Source: Pontitalea aquivivens (GTDB taxonomy: Bacteria > Pseudomonadota > Alphaproteobacteria > Rhodobacterales > Rhodobacteraceae). From it: 64,000 bases of DNA. The stretch is from the NCBI RefSeq assembly GCF_046507575.1, contig NZ_JBKFEY010000010.1, positions 34,661 to 98,660 of the forward strand. Reading direction: 5' to 3'. Both the position numbers and the translations under genes were made by a program. The notes below the pieces were generated by a model. It worked only from the letters and a program-made list of their open reading frames with translations, did not search any database and had not been told where the DNA came from. Numbering within the stretch: the first letter of the stretch is position 1; each line of letters starts with the position of its first letter. Of this stretch, positions 15,687 to 23,437 are shown one piece after another.

Positions 15687-17540
15687 ATGCTGAAGATTAC
15701 CGACCTGACCTATTCCGTCGAAGGCCGCCCGCTGTTTGAAGGCGCCAGCGCCACGATTCCCGAGGGCCACAAGGTGGGCCTTGTCGGGCGCAATGGCGCG
15801 GGCAAGACCACGCTGTTCCGCCTGATCCGGGGGGAACTTGCGGCCGCGGGCGGGGGGATCGGCCTGCCCGCCCGCGCCCGCATCGGCGGCGTGGCGCAAG
15901 AGGTGCCCAGTTCCGCGACCAGCCTGCTGGATACGGTGCTGGCGGCCGATACCGAACGCGCGGCGCTGCTGGCCGAGGCGGGGGCCGCGACCGATCCGCA
16001 TCGCATCGCCGAGATCCAGACCCGGCTGGCCGATATCGACGCCTGGTCGGCCGAGGGCCGCGCCAGCGCCATCCTGAAGGGCCTGGGCTTTGATGCCGAG
16101 GCGCAGCGCCGGCCCTGTTCGGATTTCTCGGGCGGGTGGCGGATGCGGGTGGCGCTGGCGGGGGTTCTGTTTGCCCAGCCTGACCTGTTGCTGCTGGACG
16201 AGCCGACGAACTATCTGGATCTGGAAGGGGCGCTGTGGCTGGAAAGCTATCTGGCGAAATATCCCCATACCGTCATCATCATCAGCCATGACCGGGGCCT
16301 GTTGAACCGGGCCGTGGGCGCGATCCTGCATCTGGACAACCGCAAGCTGACGCTGTGGTCGGGCGGATACGACCAGTTCGCCCGCGCCCGCGCTGCCGCC
16401 CGCGCGGCCCTGGCCGCCGAGGCCAGGAAGCAAGAGGCCCGGCGCGCGCATCTGCAAAGCTTTGTCGACCGCTTCAAGGCCAAGGCCACCAAGGCGGCGC
16501 AGGCCCAGGCCCGGGTCAAGATGCTGGAAAAGATGGAGCCGATCACCCCCCCCGAAGAGGCGGCAAAGCAGGTGTTCAGCTTCCCAGCGCCCGAGCAGCT
16601 GTCCCCCCCGATCATCGCGATGGAGGGCTGCGCGGTGGGCTATGGCGGGCCGCCGGTGCTCAAGCGTCTGTCGCTGCGGATCGACCAGGACGACCGGATC
16701 GCGCTTCTGGGCCGCAATGGTGAGGGGAAATCGACCCTGTCCAAGCTGCTGGCGGGCAAGCTGGAACCCTTCGAGGGGCGGATCACCCGGTCAGCCAGGC
16801 TGCGGATCGGCTATTTCGCGCAGCATCAGGTGGATGAACTGGATCTGGACGAAACCCCCTTGCAGCATATCCAGCGCCTGCGCCCCGATGAGGGCCAGCC
16901 CCGGCTGCGCGCGCGGCTGGCGGGCTTTGGCCTGCTGGCCGACCAGGCGGAAACGCAGGTGCGCAAGCTGTCGGGCGGGCAGAAGGCGCGGCTGTCGCTG
17001 CTGCTGGCGACGCTGGATGCGCCGCATCTGCTGATCCTGGACGAACCGACCAACCACCTCGACATCGAAAGCCGCGAGGCGCTGGTCGAGGCGCTGACCG
17101 CCTATTCCGGCGCTGTGGTGCTGGTCAGCCACGACATGCACCTGTTGTCGCTGGTGGCCGACCGCCTGTGGCTGGTCAGGGGCGGGGGCGTTGCGCCCTA
17201 TGCCGGCGATCTGGACAGTTACCGGGCCGAACTGCTGGCCGGCGATCCCGCCGACAAACCGGCGCCCAAGGTCAGGGACAAGCCCGCGCGCCCGTCGCGC
17301 GATGCGATCCTGGCCCTGCGCGCCCAGGTGCGCAAATGCGAAGACCGCGTGACCACGCTGACCGGGATGATCGGCAAGCTGGATGCGATCCTGGCCGATC
17401 CGGCGCTTTATGAACCCGGGCGCGCGGCGGATGCGGAAAAATGGATGAAGAAACATGCCGAGGCGCGCGAAGGCCTTACCCGCGCCGAGGCGCTCTGGCT
17501 GGACGCGCTTGAAGCACTGGAAGCGGCCGAAGCCCCCTGA
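15687..17540 (+). CDS. ABC-F family ATP-binding protein (YheS/Uup-like)
   Basis: A 617-residue protein with two ABC domains and no membrane segments. Domain 1 has Walker A GRNGAGKTT (about 34-42), signature SGGWRMR and Walker B LLLLDEPTNYLD; domain 2 has GRNGEGKST, LSGGQKARLS and LLILDEPTNHLD. The interdomain linker (about 235-310) is long, charged and helical, and a C-terminal coiled coil follows. ABC-F proteins act on the ribosome to rescue or regulate translation, not in transport. The subtype is uncertain; general YheS/Uup-like order is all that can be claimed. Confidence 0.92.
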   Translation: MLKITDLTYSVEGRPLFEGASATIPEGHKVGLVGRNGAGKTTLFRLIRGELAAAGGGIGLPARARIGGVAQEVPSSATSLLDTVLAADTERAALLAEAGAATDPHRIAEIQTRLADIDAWSAEGRASAILKGLGFDAEAQRRPCSDFSGGWRMRVALAGVLFAQPDLLLLDEPTNYLDLEGALWLESYLAKYPHTVIIISHDRGLLNRAVGAILHLDNRKLTLWSGGYDQFARARAAARAALAAEARKQEARRAHLQSFVDRFKAKATKAAQAQARVKMLEKMEPITPPEEAAKQVFSFPAPEQLSPPIIAMEGCAVGYGGPPVLKRLSLRIDQDDRIALLGRNGEGKSTLSKLLAGKLEPFEGRITRSARLRIGYFAQHQVDELDLDETPLQHIQRLRPDEGQPRLRARLAGFGLLADQAETQVRKLSGGQKARLSLLLATLDAPHLLILDEPTNHLDIESREALVEALTAYSGAVVLVSHDMHLLSLVADRLWLVRGGGVAPYAGDLDSYRAELLAGDPADKPAPKVRDKPARPSRDAILALRAQVRKCEDRVTTLTGMIGKLDAILADPALYEPGRAADAEKWMKKHAEAREGLTRAEALWLDALEALEAAEAP

Positions 17541-17574
17541 TCGCGCGGCCCTTTCACCTTGCCCTAAATACCTA

Positions 17575-17650
17575 GGGGGAATTTGGGGGGGGGTAAATTT
17601 GGGGGGATGAACTTGCGTGAAACGCAAAGAGGGGGGCAGTGCCCCCCTCT
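17575..17650. repeat. G-run repeats and terminator hairpin between convergent genes
   Basis: GGGGGAATTTGGGGGGGGGT and AAATTTGGGGGG form an imperfect poly-G/AATTT array at 17575-17607, similar in style to the minisatellite at 9901. Then AGAGGGGGGC (17628-17637) pairs with GCCCCCCTCT (17641-17650) in a tight hairpin that can end transcription from both the ABC-F gene and fumC. Confidence 0.65.
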
Positions 17651-17674
17651 CTCCAATCGCTTTTCAGCCCGCGT

Positions 17675-19069
17675 TCAGCCCTTGGGGCCGATCATGTCCT
17701 CGGGGCGCACGATCCGGTCAAAGGTCTCGCCATCGACGAACCCCAGCGCGATCGCCTCTTCGCGCAGCGTGGTGCCGTTCTTGTGCGCGGTCTTGGCGAC
17801 CTTGGTGGCATTGTCATAGCCGATGGTCGGCGCCAGCGCCGTCACCAGCATCAGCGATTCCTTCATCAGCTTTTCAATGCGCGCGGTGTTGGCCTGCGTG
17901 CCCGCCACCATGTTGTCGGTAAAGCTGCCTGCCGCATCGCCCAGCAGCTGCATGGATTGCAGCACGTTGTAGGACATCATCGGGTTGTAGACGTTCAGCT
18001 CGAAATGGCCCTGGCTGCCGGCAAAGCCCACGGCGGCGTCATTGCCCATGACATGCGCGCAGACCATGGTCAGCGCCTCGGCCTGGGTCGGGTTGACCTT
18101 GCCCGGCATGATCGACGAACCGGGTTCGTTTTCCGGCAGGATCAGCTCACCCAGACCGGACCGGGGACCAGATCCCAGCAGGCGCATGTCGTTGGCGATC
18201 TTGAACAGGCTGGCGGCCACGGTTTTCAGCGCGCCGGAAAACATCACCATCGCGTCATGCGCGGCCAGCGCCTCGAACTTGTTGGGCGCGGTGACAAAGG
18301 GCAGGCCGGTGATCGCGGCGATCTGCGCGGCGACGCGGGTGTCCCAGCCGACGCGGGTGTTGAGGCCGGTGCCGACGGCCGTGCCGCCCTGCGCCAGTTC
18401 ATGGATCTGGGGCAGGCACATTTCGACCCGCTTGATCCCCATGGCGACCTGATGGGCATAGCCGCCGAATTCCTGGCCCAGCGTCAGCGGCGTCGCATCC
18501 TGCGTGTGGGTGCGGCCGATCTTGATGATGTCCTTGAATTCCCCTGATTTCGCCAGCAGCGCCGCGTGCAGTTTGCGCAGGCCCGGGATCAGAACGTCGC
18601 GCGCCACCATGCCGATCGCCACATGCATCGCGGTCGGGAAGGTGTCGTTTGACGACTGGCCCATGTTCACATGGTCGTTCGGGTGGACGGGCTTTTTCGA
18701 GCCCATGACCCCGCCCAGCATTTCGATCGCGCGATTGCTGATCACCTCATTGGCGTTCATGTTCGACTGCGTGCCGGACCCCGTCTGCCAGACCACCAGC
18801 GGGAAATTGTCGTCGAACCTGCCTTCGATCACCTCGGTCGCGGCGGCGGCGATGGCGTTGCCGATGGTGGCGTCGATGTCACCCTGTTCGATGTTGACCA
18901 GCGCGCAGGCCTTCTTGATCACGCCCAGCGCGCGGATGATCGCCACCGGCTGACGTTCCCAGCCGATCGGGAAGTTCTGGATCGAACGCTGCGTCTGCGC
19001 GCCCCAGTATTTGTCGGCGGGAACTTCAAGCGGGCCGAAGCTGTCGGTTTCGGTGCGGGTAGCAGTCAT
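17675..19069 (-). CDS. fumC: Fumarate hydratase, class II
   Basis: A 464-residue class II fumarase interconverting fumarate and L-malate in the TCA cycle. The family signature GSSIMPGKVNPTQAE is intact, and TGSGTQSNMNANEVI (near 100) and SSNDTFPTAMH, with the substrate-binding His/Thr, precede it. MTATRTETDSFGP at 19069 is the normal N-terminus; the frame is open to 19126 without a better start. A CGCTAAC half-palindrome lies about 75 bp upstream. It converges with the ABC-F gene. Confidence 0.96.
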   Translation of the reverse strand: MTATRTETDSFGPLEVPADKYWGAQTQRSIQNFPIGWERQPVAIIRALGVIKKACALVNIEQGDIDATIGNAIAAAATEVIEGRFDDNFPLVVWQTGSGTQSNMNANEVISNRAIEMLGGVMGSKKPVHPNDHVNMGQSSNDTFPTAMHVAIGMVARDVLIPGLRKLHAALLAKSGEFKDIIKIGRTHTQDATPLTLGQEFGGYAHQVAMGIKRVEMCLPQIHELAQGGTAVGTGLNTRVGWDTRVAAQIAAITGLPFVTAPNKFEALAAHDAMVMFSGALKTVAASLFKIANDMRLLGSGPRSGLGELILPENEPGSSIMPGKVNPTQAEALTMVCAHVMGNDAAVGFAGSQGHFELNVYNPMMSYNVLQSMQLLGDAAGSFTDNMVAGTQANTARIEKLMKESLMLVTALAPTIGYDNATKVAKTAHKNGTTLREEAIALGFVDGETFDRIVRPEDMIGPKG

Positions 19070-19182
19070 GGGGACCTCCACGGAAATGTTACCGGGGGTC
19101 TTAAGGGCTGGGGGGGCGTTTTGCAATCGGCATGCAGATGTATACCGCTAACGGCGCCGTACGGCCCCCGCCAGCCAGTCCC

Positions 19183-19635
19183 TTATTTGCGCCACTTGTC
19201 CAGGCTGACCACCTCAGCCTCGGTCCGCGGCGTGGGATCGGGCTCTTCGGGGTCGTCGTCTTCGTCCTCGTCGTCGTCATGCAACTGGGTTTCGAAGCGC
19301 AGCCCGAATTCCACCGACGGGTCGACGAAGGTGTGGATCGAATCAAAGGGGATATACAGCGGTTCGGGCGAATCGCCGAAGTTGAGTGTCACGAAGAAGC
19401 CGTCGTCCGTCACTTCAAGGTTGTCGAACCAGTGCTGGATCACCACGGTCATTTCATCGGGATAGCGCGCGCGCAGCCAGTCGGCCAGCTGTGCCCCGGG
19501 GTGGCGGGTGTCGAAGGTGATGAAGAAATGATGTTCGCCCGGCAGGCCGTCACGCGCCACATCCGCCAGAACGGTCTGAATCAGGCCGCGCATCGCGCGG
19601 TGCATGAGGTTTCCGTAATCGATGCTGCGCGCCAT
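19183..19635 (-). CDS. sspB: ClpXP adaptor SspB, alphaproteobacterial type
   Basis: A 150-residue protein whose N-terminal 100 residues (IDYGNLMHRAMRGL, GEHHFFITFDTRHPG, VIQHWFDNLEV, LNFGDSPEPLYIPFDSI, TFVDPSVEFGLRF) are the alphaproteobacterial SspB fold. An acidic tail (DDDEDEDDDPEE) leads to a short C-terminal end (EAEVVSLDKWRK) like the ClpX-docking tail of SspB. SspB tethers ssrA-tagged, stalled-ribosome products to ClpXP. The ssrA gene itself lies about 630 bp upstream on the same strand. AAGGACG precedes ATG 19635. Confidence 0.93.
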   Translation of the reverse strand: MARSIDYGNLMHRAMRGLIQTVLADVARDGLPGEHHFFITFDTRHPGAQLADWLRARYPDEMTVVIQHWFDNLEVTDDGFFVTLNFGDSPEPLYIPFDSIHTFVDPSVEFGLRFETQLHDDDEDEDDDPEEPDPTPRTEAEVVSLDKWRK

Positions 19636-19733
19636 GTCCGTCCTTTCGCCTCGGTCGCCACAGCATAGGAGATTCGCGCCGTAAGGGAAGGGGGGCCGGG
19701 CCGGGGCCGCGCCCCGCCGCGGCCAATGCCCGC

Positions 19734-20162
19734 CTAGCGCAGCCGTTCCCCCGACAGGCACAGCGCCATGGTTTCGGGCGGCAGCGCGCCAAGATGTTCG
19801 AACATCGAGATCATGTCGAAATGATTATACGCCTCGGCAAACAGGTCACCTTCGAAGCGCAGCATCAGCTGGCCGGAAAATTCCACTGGCGCCATGCTTT
19901 GCATGGCTTGCGCCTTGACCGTGATCAGCGCCCAGAGCCAGTCGCCCGCGACCACATGGCGCGCGATCTGCAGGTCGATCCCGGTCAGCAGGGCACGCAG
20001 CGCGGGCACCAGTTCGCCGAATTCATCGGGATGGATTTCCAGCCCCGCCATCAGCCCGCGGGCGCAGGCGGCAGGGGTGAAGTCCTGGCCGATCGTGTCC
20101 AGATCGCCATCGATCCAGACGCGTTGCAGCCAGTTTTGCAGCAGGTCGAGCTTGCGGTCCAT
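19734..20162 (-). CDS. SnoaL/NTF2-fold protein of unknown function
   Basis: A 142-residue protein resembling SnoaL-like polyketide-cyclase/ester-cyclase folds: helical N-terminus (LLQNWLQRVWIDGDL), a central RHVVAGDWLWALITVKA strand region and FSGQLMLRFEGDLFAEAYNHFD. Many such proteins have no known enzyme activity. GGGAAG precedes ATG 20162; an in-frame ATG at 20174 is an alternative. It lies between ssrA and sspB on the same strand, but a functional link is not established. Confidence 0.65.
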   Translation of the reverse strand: MDRKLDLLQNWLQRVWIDGDLDTIGQDFTPAACARGLMAGLEIHPDEFGELVPALRALLTGIDLQIARHVVAGDWLWALITVKAQAMQSMAPVEFSGQLMLRFEGDLFAEAYNHFDMISMFEHLGALPPETMALCLSGERLR

Positions 20163-20269
20163 GGTGCTTCCCATCGCGGTTGTCGGGGCGACCCTGGCAC
20201 AGAGGGTTTGCAAAGCCGTTAACGCCCGCCGGTGACAGGTTGCGGGCCGCAAGGGGGATGGGGGAAGGT

Positions 20270-20583
20270 GCAGGATTCTGTTGCCAGGCTCCTGCGGGCC
20301 CCGCCTTGGGCTGCTAGGCACAAGGGCTTAAGGTTTCGGTTACCCGAGCTGCTTACGCAGCCAGAGCGACCGGAGCACGGTTGTCGTTGGCAACTGTACT
20401 TTTTGCACCGATAACGGTGGTAGCTCACCGAGACAAAGCAAACACCTTTAGACGTTCGTCGATCCTGTTTCGGCCCCATTTGCCCCCAACGAGGGTGCTT
20501 TGGTGGAGCCGCCGGGTACCGCCCCCGGGTCCGATCCGGTTATTCCGTGCGCGTTTATGTCCATAGTCCGGGTTGCCCCGGAC
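20270..20583 (-). ncRNA. ssrA: Transfer-messenger RNA, circularly permuted (two-piece)
   Basis: Read on the minus strand, the acceptor piece comes first and ends CGGCTCCACCA at 20501. After a 23-base spacer the coding piece begins GGGGCCG at 20477; these seven bases pair with CGGCTCC (one G-U), closing the acceptor stem across the spacer. GGATCGACG follows, as in tmRNA 5' domains. The reading frame at 20391-20353 encodes ANDNRAPVALAA and a TAA stop, a degradation tag with the ALAA end read by ClpX. This permuted order is the known alphaproteobacterial form. The 3' limit is set at the last hairpin (20270-20295). It tags proteins from stalled ribosomes. Confidence 0.93.
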
Positions 20584-20589
20584 AGATCG

Positions 20590-20618
20590 AATATAGGGGG
20601 GCGGGATCGGGCATGCAA
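20590..20618 (-). promoter_or_regulatory. Sigma-70 type promoter of ssrA
   Basis: On the minus strand TTGCAT (20618-20613) is followed after 17 bp by TATATT (20595-20590), placing the transcript start near 20583, just before the acceptor-piece hairpin GTCCGGGG/CCCGGAC. Confidence 0.75.
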
Positions 20619-20627
20619 GGGGCGGGC

Positions 20628-20660
20628 GCCCGTCAAACGCCCGTCAAACGCCGGTCAAAC
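20628..20660. repeat. Three tandem 11-bp repeats
   Basis: GCCCGTCAAAC occurs twice and GCCGGTCAAAC once, head to tail, directly upstream of the ssrA promoter. Confidence 0.85.
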
Positions 20661-20696
20661 GCCGGGCGGGCGGGGCGCGCGCGGCGGGCGGGCAGG

Positions 20697-20844
20697 GGGC
20701 TGTCTGCCCCCTCTTGGCCTGCGGCCAATTCACCCCCGAGGATATTTCGGCAAAGCCGAAGGGCGAGGATATTCCGGCAAAGCCGAAGGGCGAGGATATT
20801 CCGGCAAGGCCGAAGGGCGAGGATATTTCGGCAAGGCCGAAGGG
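20697..20844. repeat. Repeat element with four tandem 27-bp units
   Basis: GGGGGCTGTCTGCCCCC and TTGGCCTGCGGCCAA hairpins are followed by four 27-bp units (20737, 20764, 20791, 20818), each starting CGAGGATATT and ending GCCGAAGGG. Units differ at one or two sites. A single-unit version of the same element is at 15183-15262. Confidence 0.9.
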
Positions 20845-20900
20845 AGGGCAGTAAAAAGGGGCGCCCGGGGACGCCCCTGTGGTCTGCGATCGCGGCGGGA

Positions 20901-21950
20901 TCAGAAGCCTGCCTTGATCTTTTCGAATTCCGCCAGCTGGCGTTCGCGCAGTGCCGGGTCGTTCGGGGTCTGGGCCAGAATCGGCGCGTCGATATCGGTC
21001 AGGCCCGCGGTTTCCAGGTCCGCGGCGGGGACCAGGTCCATCGCGGCGGTGTTGGTGTGACCATAGCCGATGGCATCCAGCAACTCGGGGCCCGCCTCGG
21101 GGCGCAGCCAGGCATTGACGAAATCATAAAGCTTGTCTTCCGACCCGGGCCCGTCCTTGAGGTTGACGAAGCCGCAGAACCAGGTGGACGAGCCTTCCGT
21201 GGCCTCGCGCTGGAAGGCGACGGGGTAGCCGTCATCCTGAAGGTAGGCGACGCCGTCGTTCCAGGACCAGGCCACCAGAACCTCGCCCGAGGCCATGATC
21301 TGCGACATCTCGGCCGGATCGGACCAGTAGGAGCGGATGTTCTTGTGCGCCTCGCGCAGCCAGGCGGCGGCGGCGGCGAACTGTTCTTCGCTGACATCGG
21401 TCCAGTCGGTCACGCCGGTGGCCAGATAGGCAAGTGCCCAGACATCGTCCGAGCTGTCGGGCATCGAGGTGCGGCCCTGATACTTCGGGTTGGTGAAGAC
21501 CGAAAGCGAGGCCACATCCTCGGCCGGCACCTGGTCGGGGTTGTAGGCGATGGCGGTCACGCCCCAGTCGGTGGGCAGATACCACACGCCCGCATCGTCC
21601 TTGAAGATCGGGCTGTTCAGGAAGTCTGGGTCGAGATTGGCGAATTCGGGGATGCGGCTGGTGTCCCAGGGCTCGATCAGTCCGGCGTCGCGGTATTTCG
21701 ACACCATCTGCGAACAGGGATGGGCGACATCGGCCCTGAAACCCGAGGCGAGCTTTTGATAGGCCTCGTCGTCATCGCCGTAGAAGGTGTAGCTGGGGCC
21801 GGTGCCGTGCTTTTCGATATAAGGCGCGAACAGGCCCTCTTCCTCGAAACCGGCCCAGTCGAAGACCAGCAGGTCGGGATCTGCGGCGCGTGCGGGCAGG
21901 GTAAGGGCGAAGGCGGCGGCACTGGCCAGAAGAAGCGAAGACTTGCGCAT
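20901..21950 (-). CDS. Spermidine/putrescine-type ABC substrate-binding protein
   Basis: A 349-residue periplasmic protein with a signal peptide (MRKSSLLLASAAAFALTLPARA, cleaved before ADPDL). The mature start LLVFDWAGFEEEGLFAPYIEKHG and LPTDWGVTAIAYNPDQV are typical of PotD/PotF-like extracellular solute-binding proteins for polyamines or related cations. No transporter partners are adjacent. AGGGAAA precedes ATG 21950, so the longer frame to 22013 is not used. The ligand is an inference from family resemblance. Confidence 0.85.
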   Translation of the reverse strand: MRKSSLLLASAAAFALTLPARAADPDLLVFDWAGFEEEGLFAPYIEKHGTGPSYTFYGDDDEAYQKLASGFRADVAHPCSQMVSKYRDAGLIEPWDTSRIPEFANLDPDFLNSPIFKDDAGVWYLPTDWGVTAIAYNPDQVPAEDVASLSVFTNPKYQGRTSMPDSSDDVWALAYLATGVTDWTDVSEEQFAAAAAWLREAHKNIRSYWSDPAEMSQIMASGEVLVAWSWNDGVAYLQDDGYPVAFQREATEGSSTWFCGFVNLKDGPGSEDKLYDFVNAWLRPEAGPELLDAIGYGHTNTAAMDLVPAADLETAGLTDIDAPILAQTPNDPALRERQLAEFEKIKAGF

Positions 21951-22123
21951 GATTTCCCTGTTGAAAGCTTTGGGTTGTTCACTGACGCTAGACGCTGGCG
22001 CAGGTCCGGGCAAGCCACATTCGGCCCATCGGCACGGGTGTGATTGACCTTTGCCGATGCTTTGCGCAACTGTCGTGGCACCCGGGGCAAATCAACCCCG
22101 GCCTACGCCGTGCAGGAGAGCTG

Positions 22124-23389
22124 ATGACCATCCCGACCCTTGATCTTCGTTTCGTGCGCCGGCACTTTCCCGCCTTTTCCGATCCGGTGGCCGCGCAGCG
22201 GGGTTTTTTCGAGAATGCCGGCGGGTCCTTTGCCTGTGCGCCGGTGATCGACCGGCTGACGCGGTTCTATCGCACCCGCAAGGTGCAGCCCTATGCGGCC
22301 TATCCCGCCTCGGCCGCGGCCGGGGCCGAGATGGATGAGGCGCGCCAGCGGCTGGCGGCAATGCTGGGCGTGGCCGGGGATGAGGTCAGCTTTGGTCCCT
22401 CGACCACGGCCAATACCTATGTGCTGGCCCAGGCCTTTCGCGGCGCGCTGGCCCCGGATGAGGCGATCGTGGTCACGGACCAGGACCATGAGGCGAATTC
22501 CGGCCCCTGGCGGCGGCTGGCCGAGGCGGGGATCGAGATCCGCGAATGGGGCATCGACCCCGACACCGGCCATCTGGACCCCGCGCAGCTGGCGCCCTTG
22601 CTGGCCGACGGGCGGGTCCGGCTGGTCTGTTTCCCGCACTGTTCCAACGTGGTGGCGCAGATCAATCCGGTGGCCGAGATCGTGGCGATGGCCCATGCGG
22701 CAGGCGCGGTGGCCTGTGTCGACGGGGTCAGCTATGCCCCCCATGGGTTGCCCGATGTGGCCGCGCTGGGCGCCGATATCTACCTGTTTTCGGCCTACAA
22801 GACCTATGGGCCGCATCAGGGCATCATGGTGATCCGCCGTGATCTTGGTGCGCGGCTGCCCAATCAGGCGCATTGGTTCAACGCCGAGGTGCTGTGGAAG
22901 CGATTTACGCCCGCCGGTCCCGATCATGCCCAGGTGGCCGCCTGCGCGGGCATCGCCGATTACATCGATGCGCTGCACGATCATCATTTCGCGCCTGAAC
23001 CCGACGCCCGGCTGCGCGCGGCGCGGGTGCACGGGCTGATGCGCGCGCAGGAAACCCGGCTGATGCAGCCCTTGCTGACCTATCTGCACCACCTTCCCGG
23101 GCTGCGCCTGCTTGGCCCCGTTTCGGCCGGGGACCGCGCGCCCACCTTCGCGCTGGCGCTGGGCGGGCCGGCCGCGCCGGTTGCCGCGGCGCTTGCCGAA
23201 CGGGGCATCGATTGCGCGGGGGGGCATTTCTATGCCCGCCGCCCGCTGGAATCGATGGGCGTCGACCCGGACGCGGGCGTCCTGCGGCTGTCCTTCGTGC
23301 ATTACACCACGCCCGAGGATGTGGCCCGGCTGATCGGCGCGCTTGATGCGGTGCTGGACGCACAGCGCGCGGGCCTGCCGGCGCGGTGA
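22124..23389 (+). CDS. Class V aminotransferase, cysteine desulfurase-like
   Basis: A 421-residue PLP enzyme of fold type I. FENAGGSFACAPVIDRL at about 28-44, PSTTANTYVLAQAF (phosphate binding), FPHCSNVVAQINPVAEI and the probable PLP lysine in SAYKTYGPHQG fit the VC1184-like branch of cysteine desulfurase relatives, whose physiological substrate is unclear. AGGAGAG lies 4-5 bases before ATG 22124, favouring this start over 22040. Divergent from the polyamine-binding gene. Confidence 0.85.
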   Translation: MTIPTLDLRFVRRHFPAFSDPVAAQRGFFENAGGSFACAPVIDRLTRFYRTRKVQPYAAYPASAAAGAEMDEARQRLAAMLGVAGDEVSFGPSTTANTYVLAQAFRGALAPDEAIVVTDQDHEANSGPWRRLAEAGIEIREWGIDPDTGHLDPAQLAPLLADGRVRLVCFPHCSNVVAQINPVAEIVAMAHAAGAVACVDGVSYAPHGLPDVAALGADIYLFSAYKTYGPHQGIMVIRRDLGARLPNQAHWFNAEVLWKRFTPAGPDHAQVAACAGIADYIDALHDHHFAPEPDARLRAARVHGLMRAQETRLMQPLLTYLHHLPGLRLLGPVSAGDRAPTFALALGGPAAPVAAALAERGIDCAGGHFYARRPLESMGVDPDAGVLRLSFVHYTTPEDVARLIGALDAVLDAQRAGLPAR

Positions 23390-23437
23390 TCCAGCCGCCC
23401 GGGCGGTGCGTAAAAGCGGAAACCCTGGGGGCAGGCG

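Noticed and set aside
20737..20844. Tandem repeats considered as a CRISPR array
   Set aside because: Units are contiguous without unique spacers and no cas genes are nearby.
20500..22043. Plus-strand frames through the ssrA and 27-bp repeat region
   Set aside because: They translate tandem repeats and the antisense of the tmRNA and binding-protein genes; the repeat translation (RIFRQ) is an artefact.
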